Positions 1 through 5,627 of a DNA stretch of 6,926 nt are shown here, piece after piece. The notes under the pieces are model-generated. The model saw nothing but the letters and a program-made list of their open reading frames with translations, was not told where the DNA came from and ran no database searches. The DNA lies in contig CACZIP010000129.1 of the NCBI GenBank assembly GCA_902781245.1, positions 1 through 6,926 of the forward strand. The letters are read 5' to 3'. This DNA comes from an uncultured Coriobacteriaceae bacterium. Lineage in GTDB: Bacteria; Actinomycetota; Coriobacteriia; Coriobacteriales; Eggerthellaceae. Position 1 is the stretch's first letter, and the number at the start of each line of letters is the position of its first letter. The position numbers and the translations under genes were made by a program.

Positions 1-758
1 GTTGCTATATATGTTTCGGTGTCGCTGAGTCGATATCCAGTCGGTGCCACGATTTCTTGAACTGCAATTGTGCCGAGGGGTATGACTGCAACACCGTTTG
101 CGTTGCGATAGAAATCATCGCCCGAAACCTTAAGCTCGTCTGATACGCGCGCAACACCACTGTCGTCCGACTTGACAACCCATGTTTTCGTTGCGTTGGT
201 CGGCAACGATCCTGCGTCGTAGTATCCGTCGAAGTAACGCACCTCGAATTGCGCACCTTCAAGCGTTGCCGAACCCTGCGCTTTGCCGTCAGATGTTTCC
301 GCATCTTGCTTGAGCGCCCAGCTTGATGGGATCTCGTGCTGTGGTACTTCAGACACGGAACCGCCGTTCACCTGCACATCACCGCCAGCGGGCACCGACA
401 CTTCGTAGACGGTTCCATCGAGCGCATAGCCATCTGGTGCGTTTGTTTCGGCAACGTAATAAGTGCCAGGCGCAAGGTTACGATCGGTTTTCCAAGATCC
501 TTGAGCGTCGGTCGAATGGGTTTCAAGGGCTTTCGATGCGTTGTGCGTAGCCGCGTCATCACGGGAAGAGTAGATGCCGTATTCTGCCCCCGCCAAGCTG
601 TAGAGAGTGTTGCCGTCGCTGATGTTTGGAATCGAGCTTTCCTTTTGCAGAGCTATTCCGCCGTAATCCCTGAATTTGACAAGATAGAATCGCGATCCCC
701 AGCACTTAGGCTGCACTGTTGACAGAGCACACCCGTCGATTTCGGTCTCGGCGGTGAT
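1..758 (-). pseudogene. Displaced 3' part of the surface-protein gene: two SpaA/Cna-B-like domains (runs off window)
   Basis: This stretch is open in the frame one base offset from the upstream peptidase frame, with no stop from about 758 down to position 1, and has no start codon plus ribosome site of its own. It reads ITAETEIDGCALSTVQPK, then a WGSRFYLVKFRDYGG segment, then two immunoglobulin-like modules. Module 1 (about 662-385) opens with GGIALQKES and contains YYVAETNAPDGY. Module 2 (about 324-1) opens with SWALKQD and contains IAVQEIVAPTGY. The E-x-x-AP-x-GY signature and the early Lys are typical of SpaA/Cna-B pilin-like domains, in which Lys and Asn/Asp form an isopeptide bond helped by that Glu. 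Such modules make stalks on Gram-positive surface proteins, usually ended by a sortase motif, which here would lie outside the window. I infer that it was originally continuous with the peptidase at 706-1440 and is now out of frame. It could still be expressed if the ribosome shifts frame or if the break is an assembly error. Confidence 0.72.
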
Positions 759-1440
759 CGGGTGTATCTCCCCAGAAGATGCCGATATGAGAGTCGTTTT
801 CGTGGGCGTGATAGCGACCGTAGTCGTCGTAGCCGCCGGAGTCAAAGTCGTCGATCATGACGATGATGTCGCCTTTGACGGCAAGGCCCGATGCGAGCAG
901 ATCCCATTTGTTTGAGAATTCGTACATTTCAAGGCCGTATGTTTTCGCGAGACGCCAAAACGTTCTCGCATTCGCGTAATGACCCGCGGCTGCACCGTAG
1001 CCATCGATTGCATTCGGCGCTCCGTTCCACCAATCGGCCATGAATGCGCTGCTGTAGTCGTCAGCGCCAGCGTCTGTCAGAGCGCGAGAGACGAAACCGC
1101 CGCAGTTCATTCCAACGTGGCCAGTTGGAGACGGGTTGCCCCTCGGCCAAAACATGCCATCGTTCCATGAGGGATAGGGCTGTTCGTTGAGATACCATCC
1201 TTCGTAGGGTGTTCCCTCGTAAACGGATGACCAATTCGCTTCTACTGATGACACGAACTGGTCACGCGTGATTCCCATCACATCGTCCAACGTCGGCTCG
1301 TTTGCAGCAGACGCATTTGTTTGCGGTAAGGCGAGGAGGACAAGCGCGAAGACGAGACCGAGCGCGACCAGCAATGGCGCTGAGCGTCCCAGTTTCGATC
1401 TTCGACTCTTGTTTGGTCGTTGCGTGGCGTTAGTGGTCAT
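706..1440 (-). CDS. Secreted NlpC/P60-like cysteine peptidase, frame broken near its C-terminus
   Basis: The reading frame gives 244 residues from the chosen start. Residues 1-20 are polar and basic (KSRRSKLGR), 21-39 are hydrophobic, and NASA-AN near residue 45 is a signal-peptidase-like site, so the product should be exported. The mature part holds GMNCGGFVSRAL, with the likely nucleophile Cys113, and DSHIGIFWGDTP with the likely base His218. This is the Cys...His layout of NlpC/P60-type wall peptidases. The spacing of about 105 residues is longer than in compact family members, and the family call rests on these two motifs only. After Pro227 the frame turns into an Arg-rich, unfamily-like tail (DHRRDRNRR) and stops at 706-708. 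The third catalytic polar residue, normally about a dozen residues after the His, is missing. The region encoding the SpaA modules continues in the next frame, so this is best read as the 5' part of a broken two-part surface protein gene. It is divergent from the redox operon and no functional link to it is evident. Confidence 0.75.
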   Translation of the reverse strand: MTTNATQRPNKSRRSKLGRSAPLLVALGLVFALVLLALPQTNASAANEPTLDDVMGITRDQFVSSVEANWSSVYEGTPYEGWYLNEQPYPSWNDGMFWPRGNPSPTGHVGMNCGGFVSRALTDAGADDYSSAFMADWWNGAPNAIDGYGAAAGHYANARTFWRLAKTYGLEMYEFSNKWDLLASGLAVKGDIIVMIDDFDSGGYDDYGRYHAHENDSHIGIFWGDTPDHRRDRNRRVCSVNSAA

Positions 1441-1712
1441 GTCGAGCATCCTTCCCTCTGGACCGATAGATACGATTCAGGGGATGCTATCGATGCAATC
1501 CATTCACGCAACCGCAATTAGGGCAAGAAACGTTCGCTTAGCGTTGAAGAATTTATCCACGTAACAACGATAGAAAGACACTGTACTGTCCCATTCGATT
1601 CTCTTTCAAATCGCTCGATGAGGGCGTGGAATTCTAAAATTACCGTTGAGGGTCAATTCGCTCACGCTCGCCAGGACACAATATCTACGGTGTATTATTT
1701 GCAGAATATCGG
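1441..1712. other. Divergent intergenic region upstream of the operon promoter
   Basis: No credible gene lies between the divergent peptidase gene and the operon promoter. It must hold the promoter of the minus-strand gene, but no convincing -35/-10 pair stands out. The best weak candidate on the minus strand is TTGAAA, 18 bases, TACAGT within about 1580-1610. Possible operator-like features are an imperfect inverted repeat GGATGC...GCAATCC at 1482-1501, in the peptidase leader, and the dyad TTGA-GGG-TCAA at 1646-1656, roughly 60 bases before the operon -10 box. AATATC occurs twice, at 1680-1685 and 1705-1710. The second copy abuts the -10 region and both are followed by GGT and an AT-rich run. 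No regulator gene is present in the window to pair with these sites. Confidence 0.4.
1450..1459 (-). promoter_or_regulatory. Ribosome binding site deciding the peptidase start
   Basis: Read on the minus strand, AGAGGGAAGG ends directly against one ATG (1449-1447) and nine bases before the next in-frame ATG (1440-1438). Only the second has workable Shine-Dalgarno spacing, so translation most likely starts at 1440 and the three residues MLD of the longer reading are not made. Confidence 0.6.
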
Positions 1713-1718
1713 TATAAT
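1713..1718 (+). promoter_or_regulatory. Predicted -10 box of the molybdoenzyme operon promoter
   Basis: TATAAT here is a perfect sigma-70-type -10 box in an AT-rich island of an otherwise GC-rich region. No good -35 hexamer stands at 16-18 bases upstream (the sequence there reads GTGTAT/TGTATT), which suggests activator dependence. The AATATC direct repeat (1680-1685 and 1705-1710) would be well placed for such a factor. The implied start of transcription is near 1725, leaving a leader of about 140 bases before the ATG at 1868. The call is by inspection only. Confidence 0.45.
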
Positions 1719-1732
1719 CGACTATTGACTAT

Positions 1733-1834
1733 GCCCAGCATTGGGCCTTGGTTGCTATGGGCGAGCCGGGGAGGGGCCGTTAAGGCCTGCAAAGGGCTCG
1801 CTTCAATAGGTGTGGCCGAGTTCGAAAGAACTCG
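1733..1834 (+). promoter_or_regulatory. Structured 5' leader of the operon with three hairpins (candidate cis-regulatory RNA)
   Basis: Three consecutive hairpins can be drawn. P1 is GCCCA (1733-1737) with TGGGC (1742-1746), loop GCAT. P2 is GCGAGCC (1761-1767) with GGCTCGC (1795-1801), enclosing a 7x7 internal loop and an inner GGCC-GTTAA-GGCC hairpin (1775-1787). P3 is CGAGTTC (1817-1823) with GAACTCG (1828-1834), closed by a GAAA tetraloop of the stable GNRA class. An alternative pairing, GGCCTT (1744-1749) with AAGGCC (1782-1787), would break P1 and the inner part of P2, so two exclusive folds are possible. P3 ends about 20 bases before the purine-rich ribosome site at 1854-1860. No known riboswitch consensus, including that of the Moco RNA, was recognised. 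No U-tract follows P3, so transcription termination there is unlikely; control of translation or mRNA stability is more plausible. Confidence 0.45.
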
Positions 1835-1867
1835 CGAAGGTAATCGGAAGAGAAGAGGGGAACGCAT

Positions 1868-4800
1868 ATGACGCAAGTCGATATCCATGCTCCCGGTGTA
1901 GAGGTGAAGAAGAGCGCATGCTACTTCTGCCACGCAAACTGTGGCGTCCTCGCCTACGTGAAAGATGGCGAAGTCATCAAGATCGAAGGCGATCCCGACT
2001 ACACCAACCAGGGTGGTTTGTGCTGCCGCGGCACGAGTGCTCTCAAGCACGTGCATCATCCGGCGCGCATCAACCACTGCCTGAAGCGCGCAGGCGCCAA
2101 GGGCGAAAACAAGTGGGAACAGATCCCATGGGACCAGGGCATCCGCGAGGTTGCCGAAAGGCTCAACCAGATCAAGGAAGAGAGCGGCGCTGAGGCAGTT
2201 GCCACTGCTGGCGGCACCACTCGTACGGACGACTACGCTCGCCGTCGTTTCTTCAACATTTTCGGTTCGCCGAACAGCTTCCACAACGCGCTGCTGTGCT
2301 GGATTCCGACGTTCATGGTCGAGACGGCCGTGGGCGGCTGGTCTCCGTTCGAGACCGACCTCGGCGGCTCCCGCTGCGTCATTCTCTGGGGTATGAACCC
2401 TGGCGCGTCCACGCTTCCGAGCATGCACGGCTACACCGACCTTCAGCTCAACGGCCTGAAGATCATCGTGGTCGACCCGCGTTATTCCGAGACCGCCAAG
2501 AATGCAGACTTGTGGCTGCCGCTGCGTCCGGGCTCCGACACGGCGCTCGCGCTGGCCATGGCTCACACCATCTGCTACGAAGGCATGGTTGACTTCAACT
2601 TCGTGATCAACCAATGCGACGGCTTCGATGACATCATGAACCACCTCGAGAAATACTCGCCCGAGTGGGCTGCCCCCATCACGTGGCTCGATCCCGAGGA
2701 CATCCGCAAGGCTGCTCGCATGTATGCCATGAACAAGCCCTCCAACATCCAGTGGGGCTGCACGTGGGACCAGCTCGGCCCCGACTCGGTTTCCGGTTCG
2801 CATGCCCGCGCCATCATGCGCGCGCTCACCGGCAACCTCGACTGCCCGGGTGGCGACCTGATCCCCGGTCCGTCGATGACGTTCCTCACCGACGAGGAGC
2901 TCGAGCTCAACGAGCTGCTTCCCGAGGAGCAGAAGGCGAAGCAGATCGGCTCCAACTTCTTCAAGCTCACCTCGTGGCCCGGCTACAGCAAGATTGCCGA
3001 CACCGCGGTTGCCACATGGGGCAAGGCCATGACCACCGAGTGGTTCTGCGAAGCACATGGCCCGAGCGTCTTCAAGGCCATCATTACGGGCGACCCCTAC
3101 AGGGTTCGCGGCCTCATCGTTTGCGCCACCAACCCGCAGAGCTGCTACGGCGACTCCAAGATGGTGCTGCAGGCGCTCAAGTCCTGCGAGTTCCTGGTCA
3201 CCGTCGAGTACTGGATGACCCCTTCAGCGTTCTATTCCGATTACATCTTCCCGGCGGCCGGCGCCCTCGAGCGTCCCGTCATGCACACCAACTACGGTGC
3301 TACCGACTCCATCCAGTGCTCGCAGCGCGCCATGCAGCCGCTGTACGATCGTCATGACGAGTACACGTTCTGGAAGGAACTGGGTCTCGCTTGCGGTCAG
3401 AACCCCGAGTACTGGCCGTGGGAGACCGAGGAAGACGTCTACTACGACGTCATTAAGCCGCTCGGTTATCCCGTTTCGAGCTACGACGAGTTCGTCGAGA
3501 ACTACCGCATGTTCTTCCCGCCGCAGCACTTCAAGAAGTACGAGAAGAACGGCTTCTGGACTCAGACCCGCAAGTTCGAGTTCAAGTCGACGATCCTCGA
3601 AGAGCTCGGTTATCCGCCGATGCCCGAGTACCATGGCTGCGGTGAGAACGAGTACGATCATCCCGAGCTGCTCGCCGAGTATCCGATCACGCTCACCACT
3701 GGTGGCTCGCCGATGCCGTACCACCACTCCGAGCACTTCAACATGCCGACGATCCGCTACATCGCGCCCGAGCCGTACTTCACCATTCACCCCGATCTCG
3801 CTGAAGAGCTCGGCATCAAGTATGGTGACTGGTGCTGGATCGAGACGCGCCGTGGCCGCATCCGCATGCGCGCCAACGTCGAGCCATCCATCGCGCCGAA
3901 GGCCGTCTGGTGCCCGCGTGGTTGGTGGTACCCCGAGCTGGGTGCTGACGATCCCGAGGCCCCGTTCGGCTGCTTGATTTCTAACACCAACGTTCTGACA
4001 TCTGTCGACAACGAGCACTGCGACCCGATCGGCGGTTCGTGGTCCAACCGCGGCCTGCTCTGCAAGGTCTACAAGTGCACCGATGCCGACCTCAAGGCGA
4101 AGGCCGACACACGCTGGTCGATCCCGGGTTCGTCGCCCATCAAGTCGAATGCCTACGAAGAAGCTGTCCAGGTCCTGCCTTCTGAGCAGCCCCTGCGCTT
4201 CGATCCCATCCCGTTTACGCCGCCCACCTGCGACCGTGAGGTTCCCGAGGGCCTGGTTTGGGACTGGCACCGCGACAAGATGGTTCAGCCTGGCACGCAC
4301 TACGAGCTCGACGAAGAGTCCGGCTGGCTCATCGACCCCAAGACCCAGAAGTACTACGACATGTTCTCCGGCTGGGCTTACGACGCTGACAAGGAACTCC
4401 TGCTCGACGAGGCGACCGGCACCTACTACGACTTCGAGCGTAATGAGGTTCCGTTCGTTGCCGACATACGCGTCTATCCGGGCCTCGAGACTGCCCCGTA
4501 TGCTTTGCCCGAAGGCTCCGATGTGACTTGGTTCCCCGAGAAGGGCTATGCAACCAAGCCCGGCGCTGCTGGCGAAGGCAAGATCTACGATCCCGAGAGC
4601 GGCTGGATGGTCGGCATCGAGGACGGCGTCTGGTATGACGCATACTATGGCTACGCTTACGATCCCACTGCCGAGAACCTGATCGACATGGAGACCGGCC
4701 AGCGTTACGACATGGAATACCAGCCCATCTACGAGGTTGCTGGCTGCCGCGTCTACCCCGGCACCGAGCAGGCTCCGTACGAGCTGCCCGAGGGCATCGT

Positions 4801-5029
4801 TTGGGATGCCGAGAAGGGTTACTCCACTGTTGCCGGCGAGATCGGCGAAGGCAAGATCTACGATCCGGACAGCGGTTGGCTGGTCGGCATCGAGGACGGT
4901 TACTGGTACGAGAGGTTCTACGGCTACGCGTTCGATCCGACGAACAACACGCTGCTCGACCTCAAGACCGGCGATCGTTACACCATGGAATACGAGCCCA
5001 TTGCTGCTGACGAAGCGGCTGCGGAATAG
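1868..5029 (+). CDS. Molybdopterin (Mo/W-bis-PGD) oxidoreductase catalytic subunit, acetylene hydratase-like, with repeat-bearing C-terminal extension
   Basis: The product has 1053 residues and belongs to the DMSO reductase superfamily. The N-terminal [4Fe-4S] motif is C18-x2-C21-x3-C25...C52-x-R54-G. The proximal pterin region contains GSPNSFHNALLC, whose Cys144 lies at the metal-ligand position (Cys141 of Pelobacter acetylene hydratase). Later conserved stretches include VVDPRYSETAKNADLWLPLRPGSD (residues 201-224) and the C-terminal dinucleotide-binding domain ending at LCKVYKC (731-737), where acetylene hydratase itself ends. The hydratase's catalytic Asp13 is His22 here, its Ile142 is Trp145 and its Lys48 is Arg54, so a redox reaction is more likely than hydration. 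The substrate is unknown; Eggerthellaceae relatives include catechol dehydroxylases. Residues 738-1053 are an extension with three repeats. There is no Tat signal, and an in-frame TAA at 1841-1843 excludes a longer start, so a cytoplasmic site is inferred. The start is supported by AGAGGGG at 1854-1860. It is first in the operon, 19 bases before the Fe-S gene. Confidence 0.93.
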   Translation: MTQVDIHAPGVEVKKSACYFCHANCGVLAYVKDGEVIKIEGDPDYTNQGGLCCRGTSALKHVHHPARINHCLKRAGAKGENKWEQIPWDQGIREVAERLNQIKEESGAEAVATAGGTTRTDDYARRRFFNIFGSPNSFHNALLCWIPTFMVETAVGGWSPFETDLGGSRCVILWGMNPGASTLPSMHGYTDLQLNGLKIIVVDPRYSETAKNADLWLPLRPGSDTALALAMAHTICYEGMVDFNFVINQCDGFDDIMNHLEKYSPEWAAPITWLDPEDIRKAARMYAMNKPSNIQWGCTWDQLGPDSVSGSHARAIMRALTGNLDCPGGDLIPGPSMTFLTDEELELNELLPEEQKAKQIGSNFFKLTSWPGYSKIADTAVATWGKAMTTEWFCEAHGPSVFKAIITGDPYRVRGLIVCATNPQSCYGDSKMVLQALKSCEFLVTVEYWMTPSAFYSDYIFPAAGALERPVMHTNYGATDSIQCSQRAMQPLYDRHDEYTFWKELGLACGQNPEYWPWETEEDVYYDVIKPLGYPVSSYDEFVENYRMFFPPQHFKKYEKNGFWTQTRKFEFKSTILEELGYPPMPEYHGCGENEYDHPELLAEYPITLTTGGSPMPYHHSEHFNMPTIRYIAPEPYFTIHPDLAEELGIKYGDWCWIETRRGRIRMRANVEPSIAPKAVWCPRGWWYPELGADDPEAPFGCLISNTNVLTSVDNEHCDPIGGSWSNRGLLCKVYKCTDADLKAKADTRWSIPGSSPIKSNAYEEAVQVLPSEQPLRFDPIPFTPPTCDREVPEGLVWDWHRDKMVQPGTHYELDEESGWLIDPKTQKYYDMFSGWAYDADKELLLDEATGTYYDFERNEVPFVADIRVYPGLETAPYALPEGSDVTWFPEKGYATKPGAAGEGKIYDPESGWMVGIEDGVWYDAYYGYAYDPTAENLIDMETGQRYDMEYQPIYEVAGCRVYPGTEQAPYELPEGIVWDAEKGYSTVAGEIGEGKIYDPDSGWLVGIEDGYWYERFYGYAFDPTNNTLLDLKTGDRYTMEYEPIAADEAAAE
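4238..5026 (+). repeat. Three tandem in-frame repeats in the C-terminal extension of the catalytic subunit
   Basis: The repeats span residues 791-878, 879-971 and 972-1053 (DNA 4238-4501, 4502-4780, 4781-5026). The unit opens with LPEG or VPEG then VWD/VTWF, continues with a YDPESGW-like turn, then a WYDAYYGYAYDP-like aromatic run, then LLD..TG.RY, and ends MEYxPI. Units 1 and 2 each close with a copy of RVYPGxExAPY, starting at residues 868 and 961. Units 2 and 3 are the closest: 4571-4593 and 4844-4866 are identical over 23 bases, which points to recent duplication. Unit 1 is more diverged. The composition is Tyr/Trp/Gly/acidic. The YDPxSGW/YYDxxTG rhythm loosely recalls aromatic octamer (OCRE-like) repeats and choline-binding repeats, but no family is claimed. 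A docking or oligomerisation role is conjecture. Confidence 0.85.
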
Positions 5030-5048
5030 GAAAGGAGAGGGGTTACCT

Positions 5049-5627
5049 ATGACGCGTTACGCGATGGCTATTGACCAGCGTCGCTGCATCGGCTGCCATT
5101 CGTGCTCGGTCGCATGCCGCACCTGGAACGAACTGCCGCTGGACATCATCTACAACCCCGTGCTCGGCGGAGTCGCTGAGGGCACGTGGCCGAACGTCCA
5201 CCGCAACTACCTGCCGACGCTCTGCATGCACTGCAAGAATCCCGAGTGCGTGCCGTGCTGCCCGACGGGCGCTTCCCAGCAAGATCCCGACGGTGTCGTT
5301 TGGGTCGACTACAAGAAGTGCATGGGCTGCAAGGTGTGCGTCAACGCTTGCCCGTACGGCATGCGCGACACGTCGCACATGGTTCGTCGCTTCGACGAGT
5401 TCGTGCGCAAATGCACGTTCTGCAAGGAGCGCCGCGAGATGGAGCCCGGCGCCGATCCGTACTGCGTGCAGACGTGCCACCAGAAGGCTCGTGTGTTCGG
5501 CGACATCGATGATCCGGATTCCGCGATTTCGAAGCTCATCGGCCGTGCAGACACCTTCCGCCTGCTCGAAGAGCTCGGCACTGACCCGCAGATTTATTAC
5601 ATCCCGGATCTGGGAGGTACGCGATAA
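5049..5627 (+). CDS. Four-cluster [4Fe-4S] ferredoxin-type electron transfer subunit (NrfC/DmsB/PsrB-like)
   Basis: The product has 192 residues, the usual size for the beta subunit of DMSO reductase-family complexes. Sixteen ligand cysteines form four clusters: C13-x2-C16-x2-C19-x3-C23; C59-x2-C62-x4-C67-x3-C71-P; C91-x2-C94-x2-C97-x3-C101-P; and C122-x2-C125-x13-C139-x3-C143. All are intact, so it should act as a wire between the quinone-reactive membrane subunit and the catalytic subunit's own cluster. It begins MTRYAMAIDQRRCIGCHSC with no Tat leader, as expected for a cytoplasmic partner of a catalytic subunit that also lacks one. The start has a strong AAGGAG at 5032-5037, 11 bases before the ATG. 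The gene sits 19 bases after the catalytic gene, and its stop shares one base with the next start (TAATG), so it is translationally coupled. The electron direction is not fixed by sequence. Confidence 0.94.
   Translation: MTRYAMAIDQRRCIGCHSCSVACRTWNELPLDIIYNPVLGGVAEGTWPNVHRNYLPTLCMHCKNPECVPCCPTGASQQDPDGVVWVDYKKCMGCKVCVNACPYGMRDTSHMVRRFDEFVRKCTFCKERREMEPGADPYCVQTCHQKARVFGDIDDPDSAISKLIGRADTFRLLEELGTDPQIYYIPDLGGTR

Noticed and set aside
336..722. 128-codon plus-strand open frame near the left edge
   Set aside because: It lies opposite the SpaA-like modules, which give a coherent domain match on the minus strand; this frame shows none.
1447..1449. Alternative ATG for the peptidase gene, adding the residues MLD
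   Set aside because: The Shine-Dalgarno sequence abuts this ATG with no spacer, while the ATG at 1440 has nine bases.
1725..1753. TTGACT at 1725-1730 as a -35 box of a second promoter
   Set aside because: No acceptable -10 hexamer lies 16-18 bases downstream, and the following sequence is the GC-rich hairpin region.
1733..1834. Assigning the leader to a known riboswitch (Moco, cobalamin, glycine, SAM)
   Set aside because: No consensus core of these classes could be found by eye; only generic hairpins are supported.
1685..3058. 457-codon open frame on the minus strand antisense to the catalytic gene
   Set aside because: It is complementary to a strongly conserved molybdoenzyme frame; its residue pattern (Val/Ala/Arg/His rich) is what GC-rich codon bias produces on the opposite strand, and it has no recognisable domain or ribosome site.
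3224..4300. 358-codon minus-strand open frame
   Set aside because: It is a shadow of the conserved catalytic frame, with low-complexity Val/Arg/Leu content and no motif.
1868..5029. Naming the catalytic subunit acetylene hydratase
   Set aside because: The overall fold matches, but the catalytic Asp is His22 and the pocket Ile is Trp145, and the operon encodes electron-transfer partners that a hydratase would not need.
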